Notes under the pieces: model-generated
Told to the model about the DNA's origin: nothing
The model's database searches: none
The model's input: the letters and a program-made list of their open reading frames with translations, nothing else
Part shown: positions 37,171-45,672 of the stretch, in pieces
Position numbering within the stretch: the first letter of the stretch is position 1
How the letters are laid out: every line of letters starts with the position of its first letter
Program-made: the position numbers and the translations under genes
DNA from: Mesorhizobium comanense
GTDB taxonomy: Bacteria; Pseudomonadota; Alphaproteobacteria; Rhizobiales; Rhizobiaceae
Length of the DNA stretch: 64,000 nt
Reading direction: 5' to 3'
Assembly (NCBI RefSeq): GCF_005503535.1
Contig: NZ_SCNN01000010.1
Coordinates: 1 to 64,000, forward strand

Positions 37171-38808
37171 ATGGCGCACGCTGAAAGCTACGACTACATC
37201 ATCGTTGGGGCCGGATCGGCCGGTTGCGTGCTCGCCAACCGGCTGAGCGCCGACCCGAAGTGCTCGGTGCTGTTGCTGGAGGCCGGCGGCTGGGACCGCG
37301 ACCCCATGATCCACATCCCGCTCGGCTGGGGAAAGATCCTGACCGAGCGCCGCCATGACTGGATGTATTTCTGCGAGCCGGAAGACAATGTCGGCGGACG
37401 CAAGGTCGAATGCGCGCGCGGCAAGGTCATCGGCGGATCGTCGTCGACCAATGCGATGGCCTATGTGCGCGGCAATCGCGGCGACTACGATCGCTGGGCA
37501 GCCTCGGGCCTCAGCGACTGGTCGTATGACAAAGTGCTTCCCTATTTCCGCAAGCAGGAAAGCTGGGAAGGCGGCGAGAGCCGGTTTCGCGGCGGCTCCG
37601 GCCCGCTCACCACCCAGTTCTGCCGCTACAAGGACACGCTGATCGACGCCTTCGCGCAAGCCAGCGTGCAGGCGGGCTATGAACAGACGAGCGACTATAA
37701 TGGCGAGCGGCAGGAAGGGTTCGGCCGTCTCCAGATGACCATCTCGAAAGGCCGGCGCTGCTCGACAGCCACGGCCTATCTGCGGCCGGCGCTGAAGCGG
37801 CCCAATCTGACGGTGCTGACGGAAGCAAGCGCGACGAAGATCGTACTGCAGGGGTCCCGCGCCACCGGCGTCACCATCAGCCACCAGGGGAGCGAGCGCA
37901 CGATTACCGCCCGCAAGGAAGTGCTGCTTGCCGGCGGTGTGATCAACACGCCGCAACTGATGATGCTTTCGGGCATCGGCGCGCAGGACGAGCTTGCCGC
38001 GCACGGAATCGAGACGCGCCTGAACCTGCCGGCGGTCGGCAAGAACCTGCAGGATCATGTCTCGGTTATCCTCATGTACAGGCGCCGCAGCCCAGGTGGA
38101 CCGTTCCTGCGTAACATGCGTGCCGACCGGATCGGCCTGGACTTTGCCAAGACCTACCTGACAGGCCACGGTTTCTCGGCCGACGTGCCGGGTGGAGTCG
38201 TCGCCTTCCTGAAAAGCGGCCCGGAGCGGCCGTTGCCGGACGTGCAATTGCTGTTCACCGCGGCGCCACTTGCCGCATGGCCTTATTTCAAGCCGTTCAA
38301 GGCGCCGTTCCCGGACGGCTTCGCGACGCGGATCGTGGCGACGCAGCCCGAAAGCCGGGGCGCGGTGAAACTGGCGTCGGCCGATCCTGCCGCGGCGCCC
38401 CTGATCCATCAGAATTTCCTTGCCTCGCCGAAGGACTGGGAATCGCTGCGGGCCGGATTCCGGGTGGCGAGAAACCTCGCCGCGCAGCCCTCCATGCAAC
38501 CCTTCATCGAGGCGGAGTTCTTTCCCGGCCCGAAGTGCCAGAGCGACGACGAGATCGACGAGCATATCCGCAAGACGTCCATCACCGTGCACCATCCCGC
38601 CGGGACGTGCCGGATGGGAGCCGATCAGGCCTCGGTCGTCGATCCGCAATTGCGTGTTCGCGGCGTCGACGGCCTGAGGGTGGTGGACGCGTCGGTCATG
38701 CCCGACCTCGTCTGCGGAAACATCAACGCCGCGGTGATCATGATCGCCGAGAAGGCCGCTGACCTCATCGCGGCGTCGAATACAGCAATGGAAAGCAGGG
38801 CAGCGTGA
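37171..38808 (+). CDS. 4-Pyridoxic acid dehydrogenase (GMC family flavoprotein)
   Basis: A 545-residue FAD-dependent GMC enzyme converting 4-pyridoxate to 5-formyl-3-hydroxy-2-methylpyridine-4-carboxylate (EC 1.1.99.42). In M. loti the enzyme is reported to be membrane-associated. The FAD motif '[17 protein letters not shown]' starts at residue 9, '[18 protein letters not shown]' lies near 83, and the catalytic His region is '[11 protein letters not shown]' near 475. It is related to but clearly different from the pyridoxine oxidase at 30538, giving two GMC enzymes for two steps of one pathway. Its stop overlaps the next gene's first codons. No transmembrane helix is evident, so membrane association would be peripheral. 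Confidence 0.92.
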   Translation: MAHAESYDYIIVGAGSAGCVLANRLSADPKCSVLLLEAGGWDRDPMIHIPLGWGKILTERRHDWMYFCEPEDNVGGRKVECARGKVIGGSSSTNAMAYVRGNRGDYDRWAASGLSDWSYDKVLPYFRKQESWEGGESRFRGGSGPLTTQFCRYKDTLIDAFAQASVQAGYEQTSDYNGERQEGFGRLQMTISKGRRCSTATAYLRPALKRPNLTVLTEASATKIVLQGSRATGVTISHQGSERTITARKEVLLAGGVINTPQLMMLSGIGAQDELAAHGIETRLNLPAVGKNLQDHVSVILMYRRRSPGGPFLRNMRADRIGLDFAKTYLTGHGFSADVPGGVVAFLKSGPERPLPDVQLLFTAAPLAAWPYFKPFKAPFPDGFATRIVATQPESRGAVKLASADPAAAPLIHQNFLASPKDWESLRAGFRVARNLAAQPSMQPFIEAEFFPGPKCQSDDEIDEHIRKTSITVHHPAGTCRMGADQASVVDPQLRVRGVDGLRVVDASVMPDLVCGNINAAVIMIAEKAADLIAASNTAMESRAA

Positions 38809-39737
38809 TGATCCAACGTATCGCCATCATCGGTCTGGGTACGATGGGGCCGGGCATGGCCGCCCGGCTCGCCAGGGGTGGCCTGCAGGTCGTCGCCTAC
38901 GATGTCGCTCCCGCGGCGATCGAGCGTGCTGGCACCATGCTGGGCATTGCGGAAGGCGTCCTCGATTCCCTTGGCATCGCGCCGCCCGCTTCCGGCGCCG
39001 GAACGGTTCGTTTCACGGACGACATCGCCGACGCGGTGTCGGGCGCCGATCTCGTCATCGAGAACGTTCCCGAAAACATCTCCATCAAAGCCGAGGTCTA
39101 TCGCACGATCGACGGCCTGATCGGTCCGGAAACGATCGTGGCGTCGGACACGTCGGGTATCCCGATCACCAAGCTGCAGGCGCATATCTCGCATCCGGAG
39201 CGGATGGTGGGCATGCACTGGTCGAACCCGCCGCACATCATCCCGATGATCGAGGTCATCGCCGGCGAGAAGACGGCGCCGCAGATCGTGACTGTTATCC
39301 GCGACCTGATCCGCTCGATCGGCCTGCTGCCTGTGGTGGTGAAGAAGGACGTTCCCGGTTTCGTCGAAAACCGCGTGCTCTATGCGCTGTTGCGCGAGGC
39401 GGTCGACCTCGTCGAACGCGGTGTCATAGAGCCGGAAGACCTCGACACCTGCGTGTCCTGGGGCATCGGCTACAAGATCGCCGTCATCGGACCCATGGCG
39501 CTGCTCGATGTGGCGGGCCTCGATATCTACAAATCCGTTTCGTCCTTCCTCAACGCCGATCTTTCCAATCGGGACGATGTCGCGCCGATGGTGCTGGAAA
39601 AGACCAATGCGTCGAAGCTGGGCATCAAGTCGGGCGAGGGCATGTTCTCCTACACGCCCGAGCAGATCAAGGCGCTGCAGGGCGAACGCGCGCGCAAGCT
39701 CGTTGCGGTGCGGCGTATCCTGGAGGGCCGGGAGTAG
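38808..39737 (+). CDS. 5-Formyl-3-hydroxy-2-methylpyridine-4-carboxylate dehydrogenase (FHMPCDH)
   Basis: A 309-residue NAD-dependent enzyme of the 3-hydroxyacyl-CoA dehydrogenase fold that oxidises FHMPC to HMPDC. The Rossmann motif is 'GLGTMG' (residues 9-14). His137 in 'MVGMHWSNPPH' and Glu149 in 'PMIEVI' match the catalytic dyad of the characterised M. loti enzyme. The start is the ATG at 38808 or the adjoining GTG at 38805, which forms a GTGA overlap with the preceding stop. Using a hydroxyacyl-CoA dehydrogenase scaffold as an aldehyde dehydrogenase is a known peculiarity of this pathway. Confidence 0.94.
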   Translation: MIQRIAIIGLGTMGPGMAARLARGGLQVVAYDVAPAAIERAGTMLGIAEGVLDSLGIAPPASGAGTVRFTDDIADAVSGADLVIENVPENISIKAEVYRTIDGLIGPETIVASDTSGIPITKLQAHISHPERMVGMHWSNPPHIIPMIEVIAGEKTAPQIVTVIRDLIRSIGLLPVVVKKDVPGFVENRVLYALLREAVDLVERGVIEPEDLDTCVSWGIGYKIAVIGPMALLDVAGLDIYKSVSSFLNADLSNRDDVAPMVLEKTNASKLGIKSGEGMFSYTPEQIKALQGERARKLVAVRRILEGRE

Positions 39738-39739
39738 CC

Positions 39740-40573
39740 ATGCGCATCGAACCCATTCGAGCAGCAGGCGGCCGGTCAGCCCATATCCGCCATGATGACG
39801 ACCTGATCTCCGCCAAGGGCGTTTCGGTCGTCATGGCCCGGCAACTGGTGCTCAGCAATATCGACCTTGCGATACCGAAGGGCTCGTTCGTCTCCCTCAT
39901 CGGTCCTTCCGGTTGCGGCAAGAGCACCTTGCTCAAGGTGCTGGCCGGGCTCGTGGAGCCGACCAGCGGCAGCGTTTCGATCGCCGGCCTTTCGCCGGTC
40001 GAGGCGGCGCGCAAGCGCATGATCGGGCTCGTCTTCCAGGACGCCAACCTGCTGCCATGGAAGAATGCCGTCGACAATGCCTCGATGCTGCTCGGCATCG
40101 CCGACAGGTCGCTGTCGCGCGCGCAGCTGAAAGCGCGCGGGCAGGAGATGCTTGACCTGGTGGGACTGGGCGACAGCGCCCACAAGCGGCCCCACGAATT
40201 GTCCGGCGGCATGCGCCAGCGCGTCGCCATCGCACGCGCCCTGGCGCTCGATCCGGCGGTTCTGCTGATGGACGAGCCGTTCGGCGCGCTGGACGCCATC
40301 ACCCGCGATTCAATGGGACAGTCGTTGCTGGAGATCTGGCAGCGCACCGGCAAGACCATCGTGCTCGTCACCCATTCCATCGACGAGGCCATCCATCTGT
40401 CCCGCCATGTCCATGTGCTGGGCATCAAGCCGGGGCGGATCACGGAGAGCCTCGACATCGGCCTGCCCTATCCGCGTGACCTCTCGGTGACCGAGGATCC
40501 CGAATTCGTCAGGCTTGTGGTTCAACTGCGCACCATGCTGCGCGCCAGCCATCAACCGGGAGGCGCGTCGTGA
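39740..40573 (+). CDS. NitT/TauT-type ABC importer ATPase (B6 cluster)
   Basis: A 277-residue ABC ATPase. Motifs are Walker A GPSGCGKST, 'VFQDANLLPW' (the Q-loop typical of SsuB/TauB/ThiZ-type systems), signature LSGGMRQRV, Walker B VLLMDEPFGALD and switch His in 'VTHSIDEA'. The first 25 residues are an extension before the usual start of the fold. It begins 2 bp after the FHMPCDH stop and its end overlaps the permease by 4 bp, so it is in the same transcript as the B6 enzymes. Together with the NMT1-like binding protein at 41422 it probably imports a pyridine compound of the pathway. Confidence 0.88.
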   Translation: MRIEPIRAAGGRSAHIRHDDDLISAKGVSVVMARQLVLSNIDLAIPKGSFVSLIGPSGCGKSTLLKVLAGLVEPTSGSVSIAGLSPVEAARKRMIGLVFQDANLLPWKNAVDNASMLLGIADRSLSRAQLKARGQEMLDLVGLGDSAHKRPHELSGGMRQRVAIARALALDPAVLLMDEPFGALDAITRDSMGQSLLEIWQRTGKTIVLVTHSIDEAIHLSRHVHVLGIKPGRITESLDIGLPYPRDLSVTEDPEFVRLVVQLRTMLRASHQPGGAS

Positions 40574-41385
40574 GCGATCAACCCGTGACCGATTTTTCCG
40601 AGTCGCGTTTCGCCTCCAGCTGGAGTGCTGCGACTGGCAGCTGGCTGCCGGCGGTGATCCTGCTGCTGGCGACGATCGCGGCCTGGGAAGCCGTGGTGCG
40701 CATCTTCGCCATTTCCGCCTTCATCATTCCCGCCCCGTCCGAGATCGCGCAATCGCTGGTCGCGAACTGGGCAACGCTGATGCAGGCGACGCTGGTGACC
40801 GCGGGAGAAATCCTGTTCGGCTTCCTCGTCTCCGTCGTGGTCGGCATTGCGATCGCATTGGTCATCGTGCGCTTCGACTGGCTGGGGCGCGCGCTCTATC
40901 CGCTGGTGGTGCTGTTCCAGAACGTGCCCAAGGTGGCGCTGGCGCCGATCTTCATCCTCTGGTTCGGCTACGGGCTCGCGCCCAAGATCGGCCTGATCCT
41001 GGTCATTGCCTTCTTCCCCGTGACGTTGTCGATGCTGGCGGGCATGCAGGCGGTCGACCGTTCGCTGCTGTCGCTGATGAATTCGGTCGGCGCCAGCCAG
41101 ACGCAGATCCTGTTCAGGATCCGCGTTCCGCATTCGCTGCCGAACCTGATGGCGGGGACCAAGATCGCCGCCACCCTGAGCGTCATCGGCGCCATCGTCG
41201 GCGAATTCGCCGGCGCGTCGGACGGGCTCGGCTACGTCATCCAGTTCGCCTCGACCCAGCTCGACACCGCGCTGGTCTTCGCGGCCCTGCTGCTCGTGTC
41301 GGTGCTGGGCATCGCCTTCTATTACGCCGCCGAAATTCTCGAACGCATCGTGGTGCCGTGGGCACCGAAATTCAGCCGCGCCTAG
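40570..41385 (+). CDS. NitT/TauT-type ABC importer permease (B6 cluster)
   Basis: A 271-residue inner-membrane permease with about six hydrophobic segments and a GTG start in a GTGA overlap with the ATPase. The family coupling region 'NSVGASQTQILFRIRVPHSLPNLMAG' in parts lies near residue 175, and the periplasmic-side 'IIPAPSEIAQSL' near 50. It partners the ATPase at 39740 and the binding protein at 41422. Confidence 0.88.
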   Translation: MSDQPVTDFSESRFASSWSAATGSWLPAVILLLATIAAWEAVVRIFAISAFIIPAPSEIAQSLVANWATLMQATLVTAGEILFGFLVSVVVGIAIALVIVRFDWLGRALYPLVVLFQNVPKVALAPIFILWFGYGLAPKIGLILVIAFFPVTLSMLAGMQAVDRSLLSLMNSVGASQTQILFRIRVPHSLPNLMAGTKIAATLSVIGAIVGEFAGASDGLGYVIQFASTQLDTALVFAALLLVSVLGIAFYYAAEILERIVVPWAPKFSRA

Positions 41386-41421
41386 GCCCCTAGGACAGCC
41401 AACGTTAGGAAGGATATAACA

Positions 41422-42432
41422 ATGCTGAGACGCTCACTCATCAAGGCAGCCGCGCTCGCGGCATGTGTCGGGACACTCGGCTTCTCCAGCGCGGCTCTTG
41501 CCGCGGACAAGGTCAACGTCCAGCTCGACTGGGTGGTGCGCGGCAACCACGCCATGTTCTTCGTCGGCAAGGAAAAAGGCTTCTTCGCCAAGAACGACAT
41601 CGACGTTGCCGAGATCCGCAAGGGTTCGGGTTCACCCGACGCCATGCGGCTGGTCGGCAACGAGAACGCCGATTTCGGCTTCGGCGATCTTCCCACGCTT
41701 GCCGTCGCCCGCTCGCAGAACGTTCCTGTCGTGGCGCTGGCCGCCGTCAACCAGCATTCGCCGCTGGCGATCATCTCGCTGGCCAAGACGGTGAAGCTCG
41801 CCAAGCCGGCCGATCTCAAGGGTCTCACCATCGGCATTCATCCCGCCGGTTCGACCTACATCTTCTTCAAGGGTTTCCTGGCGGCCAACGGCCTGACGGA
41901 AAAGGACATGACGCTGAACAGCGTCTCGCCGCCCTATGAAAGCTATCTGCTTCTGGGCCGGGTGCAGACGGTGGTCGGCTATGTCGACGCCGAGGTTCCC
42001 GAACTGGAAGCCAAGGCTGGCGGTCCGGGGTCGCTCAGCATCATGATGGGCGCCGATCACGGCTGGAAGGCCTATGGCTCCGGCCTGTTCACCTCGGAGA
42101 AGATGATCAAGGACAAGCCCGAGGTCGTCGCGCGCTTCGTCAAGGCCTACCGGGAAGCCTTCGACTACGTCGTCGCCCATCCGGAAGAGGCCGCCGAGAT
42201 CACCGCCAAGGCGGCTCCGGGCTATGCCGACAAGAAGGATGTGCTGCTGGCGCAGATCAACGCCGACATCGCCTCGACCTTCACCAGCGACGACACCAAG
42301 GAGCATGGTCTTGGCTGGATGACCAAGACGCAGTGGGAGGAAACGCTGAAGACGCTCACCGATCAGGGCGTGCTCAAGGCGGCGTTGCCGGCTGACGGGG
42401 TGTTCACCGACAAGTTCCTGGCCAAGGAATAG
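41422..42432 (+). CDS. NMT1/THI5-like periplasmic substrate-binding protein (B6 cluster)
   Basis: A 336-residue binding protein. A signal peptide (about residues 1-28, ending A-L-A-A) is followed by 'VNVQLDWVVRGNHAMFFVGKEKGFF' in parts, the first strand typical of the NMT1/THI5 family. 'ADFGFGDLPTLA' and 'KGLTIGIHPAGSTYIFF' come later. Relatives bind thiamine pyrimidines, riboflavin precursors, taurine or nitrate. A heterocycle-binding fold beside a pyridine catabolic pathway suggests pyridoxine, pyridoxal or 4-pyridoxate as ligand. This is inference; the ligand is not readable from the sequence. It ends 37 bp before the opposing gene at 42470. Confidence 0.85.
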   Translation: MLRRSLIKAAALAACVGTLGFSSAALAADKVNVQLDWVVRGNHAMFFVGKEKGFFAKNDIDVAEIRKGSGSPDAMRLVGNENADFGFGDLPTLAVARSQNVPVVALAAVNQHSPLAIISLAKTVKLAKPADLKGLTIGIHPAGSTYIFFKGFLAANGLTEKDMTLNSVSPPYESYLLLGRVQTVVGYVDAEVPELEAKAGGPGSLSIMMGADHGWKAYGSGLFTSEKMIKDKPEVVARFVKAYREAFDYVVAHPEEAAEITAKAAPGYADKKDVLLAQINADIASTFTSDDTKEHGLGWMTKTQWEETLKTLTDQGVLKAALPADGVFTDKFLAKE

Positions 42433-42469
42433 GACGCGTCATGCCGCGGGCCGACGGATCGATGGGCGC

Positions 42470-42895
42470 CTACCGGCACGCCAGCCTGTCCTGCTCAGCG
42501 TCGCAGGACACTGTGCGCGATCCCTTGGCCGCGTCGGTCCGCTCGAGCGTGATCTGCGACCGGGTGGCATATGCACGGCCCGAAAGGCCGCACCACAGCC
42601 GTTCGATCGGCAGGTTCTCGCGCTTGTCGTTGAGGATGGTGAAGGTGCCCGTCTTGGGATCGAACCAGAGTTCGAGGCGGGTGCTCTTGCCTGGCTCGAC
42701 CGTCGCGACGCCGGCTGAATACCAGTGCGCGAAATCGGCATTGCAGGAAACGCCTTCCTTGCCCGCATTCGAAATCGTCAGCGGCACCATGTCGAGCCCG
42801 TCGGTGCCGGTGCGGACGATGACATGGTGCAACTCGACCGCGTTGGCGAGGGGCGTCAGCGCCAACAGCACGGGGAGGACATAACGGATCTTCAC
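42470..42895 (-). CDS. Small secreted protein of unknown function, antisense within the B6 cluster
   Basis: A 141-residue protein on the strand opposite to all surrounding B6 genes. The GTG at 42895 follows an AGGAGA ribosome site and opens a signal peptide (about residues 1-20, 'LLALTPLANA'). The mature chain has four cysteines ('VSCNADFAHWYS', 'LWCGLSGR', 'VSCDAEQDRLAC') and looks beta-rich, with 'STRLELWFDPKTGTFTILNDK' in parts. Longer open frames upstream are the antisense of the next gene's leader. I recognise no family. It is divergent from the BMP-type binding protein and convergent with the NMT1-type one, so it separates the two importers. Confidence 0.65.
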   Translation of the reverse strand: MKIRYVLPVLLALTPLANAVELHHVIVRTGTDGLDMVPLTISNAGKEGVSCNADFAHWYSAGVATVEPGKSTRLELWFDPKTGTFTILNDKRENLPIERLWCGLSGRAYATRSQITLERTDAAKGSRTVSCDAEQDRLACR

Positions 42896-42995
42896 TTTGC
42901 CTGATCTCCTAGGGGTAATTTTCTCAGGCAGTCTATCTCGCTTCCGCGCAATAACAACAAGAATATTGATGTATAAATCAAACGAAGAGGGTAAC

Positions 42996-44024
42996 ATGAT
43001 AAAGATTCTTAAAAGCAGTGTAAGTGCATTTATATTGAGCAGTGTTCTTCTTGGCAGCGCTCTTGCTGGCGAAGTGAAGTCGATCGCCATCCTGACGCCG
43101 GAAGAAGGCACGGATTACGGCTGGAACCAGCAAGGCATCGACGCCGCCAAGGCGGCCGGCAAGGCTGCCGGTGTCGAAGTGGTCGTGGCCCAGGGCCTCG
43201 GCTATGGCGACGTCCGTCCGACGCTGCGCGAACTCGCCTCCGACGGCGCCAGCCTGCTCATCGCCCACGCCAGCGGCTACAACACCTCGGCGCCTGAAAT
43301 CGCCAAGGAGCTGAAGGTTCCGGTGGCGATCGTCGACACGCCGAACGGCCTGGAGAAGGGCCTTGTCGCCGACTACACGCTGAGCGGCCATCAGGGCGCC
43401 TATCTTGCCGGCCGTCTCGCCGCCAAGATGTCGCGCTCGAAGTCGGTCGGCATCGTCGTTTCCGGCGAGCCTCCATCATGGAACTCGCAGTCGGCGGCGT
43501 TCGCACAGGGCGTCAAGGCGGAGAATCCGGACGTCAAGATCACCTACGCGGTGATCGGCCCGGCCGCCTATAGCGACGCGGCCGGCGGCAAGCGCGTCAC
43601 CGAAAGCGTGATCGCGTCCGGCGCCGACATCATCTTCGGCCAGGGCAACGGCTCCAGCTTCGGCATGCTGCAGGCGGTGGAAACAACCAAGGCCACGGAT
43701 GGAGGCAAGGTCTACTTCATCGACGTCATCGGCGACAAGTCGCCGATCGACAAGGGCTTCCTGCTGTCGTCGGTGGTGTGGAACATCGAGCCGGTCTACG
43801 CGGCCATGATCGCCGACATCAAGGCCGACACGTTCGGCACCAAGCACTACGCGATCGGCCTCAAGGACGATTCCGTGAAGCTCTTGAAGACCGCCGCGAT
43901 CCCGGACAAGGTCTGGTCCGAGATCCAGGCGGTGCGCGAGGACGTCATCTCCGGCAAGATCAAGGTCGATCCGGTGTATGACGCGGCCGCGGTCAGGGCG
44001 CTGATGACGAGCGTCGCCCAGTAA
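42996..44024 (+). CDS. BMP-family periplasmic substrate-binding protein (nucleoside-type ABC importer)
   Basis: A 342-residue binding protein of the basic-membrane-protein/Med family. It has a signal peptide (residues 1-20) and then 'VKSIAILTPEEGTDYGWNQQGIDAA' in parts. 'DTPNGLEKGLVADYTLSGHQGAYLAG' follows in parts near residue 110. I choose the ATG at 42996 with a GAAGAGGG ribosome site; the frame is open 33 codons upstream. The first 25 codons are strikingly AT-rich compared with the rest of the window. A terminator-like hairpin follows the gene, which would lower expression of the downstream transporter genes relative to the binding protein. Family members bind nucleosides, purines and other bicyclic rings. 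Position between B6 enzymes suggests a B6 vitamer here. Confidence 0.88.
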   Translation: MIKILKSSVSAFILSSVLLGSALAGEVKSIAILTPEEGTDYGWNQQGIDAAKAAGKAAGVEVVVAQGLGYGDVRPTLRELASDGASLLIAHASGYNTSAPEIAKELKVPVAIVDTPNGLEKGLVADYTLSGHQGAYLAGRLAAKMSRSKSVGIVVSGEPPSWNSQSAAFAQGVKAENPDVKITYAVIGPAAYSDAAGGKRVTESVIASGADIIFGQGNGSSFGMLQAVETTKATDGGKVYFIDVIGDKSPIDKGFLLSSVVWNIEPVYAAMIADIKADTFGTKHYAIGLKDDSVKLLKTAAIPDKVWSEIQAVREDVISGKIKVDPVYDAAAVRALMTSVAQ

Positions 44025-44043
44025 GGCGACCAACAGTCTGCTT

Positions 44044-44072
44044 CCGGAGGGGACGATCGTTCGCCCCTCCGG
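44044..44072 (+). terminator. Intrinsic terminator/attenuator between binding protein and transporter genes
   Basis: Perfect 9-bp GC-rich arms CCGGAGGGG and CCCCTCCGG around an 11-nt loop, followed by TTT at 44075-44077 and a run of six T at 44083-44088. It sits 20 bp after the binding-protein stop and 32 bp before the ATPase start. Partial termination here is a common way to make more binding protein than membrane complex. Confidence 0.75.
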
Positions 44073-44103
44073 ATGTTTCCCGTTTTTTCAGTGCTGGGCT
44101 TTC

Positions 44104-45672
44104 ATGAGCAGTCATTCTTCACCACCCGCCGATATCAGCGACATCGTCGCGCTCGAAGGCGTGACCAAACGTTTTCCCGGCATCATCGCCAACGACAGCA
44201 TCAACCTGTCGATCCGCCCCGGCGAGGTGCATGTGCTGCTCGGCGAGAACGGCGCCGGAAAGTCGACCCTGATCGGCATGCTGTCGGGTCTGCAGCAGCC
44301 GGACGAGGGACGCATATTGGTCGACGGCAAGCCGACGCCGATCACCTCGCCGCGCCATGCGCTGGCGCTCGGCATCGGCACGGTGTTCCAGCACATGATG
44401 CTGGTGCCGACGCTGACCGTGGCCGAGAACCTGTTGCTTGGCGGATCCTGGTGGCAGCGGCCCCGGACCGAGGAACTCGAGGCAAGGGTGGCCGAGATCA
44501 CAAGCAGCCTCGGCATCACCGTGAAGCTGCATGCCAAGGTGTCGGAGCTCTCGCTCGGCGAACAGCAGCAGGTCGAGATCGTGCGCGCCATGGTGCGCAA
44601 CAGCCGGCTGCTGATCCTCGACGAATCCACCTCGATGCTGACGCCGAAAGGCATCGAGGAACTCGGAGCGCTGATGCGCCGCCTGGTGGGGCAGGGGCTG
44701 GCGATCGTCTTCATCACCCACAAGCTCAAGGAGGCGGCGGCCTTCGGCGATCGTATCTCGGTGCTCAAGCTCGGCCGCAAGGTCGGCGAGATCCCGCCGG
44801 AGCGTTTTCGCGCGCTGGACGAACAGGAGATCATTTCCGAAATCGTGGAACTGATGTTCGGCAAGCAGAAGGATGATCCCGAGGCTGCAGAACGCCCCAT
44901 CCGCACCGTGCGTACCGAAGCCGCGCCTCTGCTGCAGGTCGCCGACCTCGCAGTCGCCGCCACCGACAACGCGCCTGGCCTGTCGTCGATCTCCTTCGAT
45001 ATCCGCCCGGGCGAGATACTGGGCATCGCCGGCATCGACGGCAACGGCCAGAAACAGCTGGCCGAGGCGCTGGCCGGCCAACGCACGGCGACCGGTGGAT
45101 CGGTGCGGCTCGAAGGCGCACCCATCGAGGGCTTGAGCGTCGGCGAACGCCGCCAGCGCGGCCTGCGCTATCTGACCGATGACCGGCTGGGCGAGGGCAC
45201 GGTCGGCACTTTCCCGGTCTCCATCAATTTCTTCCTCAAGCAGGTTGGCGCGGCGCCGTTCTGGCGAGGCGGCGTCGAACAGCGCGCCGAGATCGACAGG
45301 CGCGCGGCCGAACTCGTACGCGAATACGACGTGCGCACACCGAGCCTGAAGACGCCGGTCGCCCGGCTTTCCGGCGGCAACATCCAGAAGGTGCTGCTGG
45401 CGCGCGAGCTGGCAGAAGGCGCCAAGGTGGTGATCTTCAACAAGCCGACCTACGGGCTCGATCTCGCCAACACGATGGCCTCGCGCCAGCGCATCCGCGA
45501 CACCGCCGCGCGCGGCCTTGCCGTGCTCTTGATCTCCACCGACCTCGAGGAACTGCTCAGCATGTGCGACCGCATCGCCGTCATCGCCAATGGCGCGCTG
45601 GTCGGCACCGTTGCCAATGCCGACGATGCCCGCACCAGGGTCGGCCGCCTGATGATCGGACTTGCCGCATGA
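44104..45672 (+). CDS. Nucleoside-type ABC importer ATPase (two fused ABC domains)
   Basis: A 522-residue double ABC ATPase of the sugar/nucleoside (CUT2-like) kind. Domain 1 has Walker A GENGAGKST, 'TVFQHMMLVPTLTVAENL' in parts, signature LSLGEQQQVEI and an unusual Walker B region LLILDESTSML, with Ser where Pro is normal. Domain 2 has the degenerate P-loop 'GIDGNGQKQL', signature RLSGGNIQK and an odd Walker B 'VVIFNKPTYGLD', where Asn-Lys occupies the usual acidic or Gln position. Degeneration of the second site is normal for this family, but these exact residues are unusual. Its end overlaps the next gene by 4 bp (ATGA). Confidence 0.88.
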   Translation: MSSHSSPPADISDIVALEGVTKRFPGIIANDSINLSIRPGEVHVLLGENGAGKSTLIGMLSGLQQPDEGRILVDGKPTPITSPRHALALGIGTVFQHMMLVPTLTVAENLLLGGSWWQRPRTEELEARVAEITSSLGITVKLHAKVSELSLGEQQQVEIVRAMVRNSRLLILDESTSMLTPKGIEELGALMRRLVGQGLAIVFITHKLKEAAAFGDRISVLKLGRKVGEIPPERFRALDEQEIISEIVELMFGKQKDDPEAAERPIRTVRTEAAPLLQVADLAVAATDNAPGLSSISFDIRPGEILGIAGIDGNGQKQLAEALAGQRTATGGSVRLEGAPIEGLSVGERRQRGLRYLTDDRLGEGTVGTFPVSINFFLKQVGAAPFWRGGVEQRAEIDRRAAELVREYDVRTPSLKTPVARLSGGNIQKVLLARELAEGAKVVIFNKPTYGLDLANTMASRQRIRDTAARGLAVLLISTDLEELLSMCDRIAVIANGALVGTVANADDARTRVGRLMIGLAA

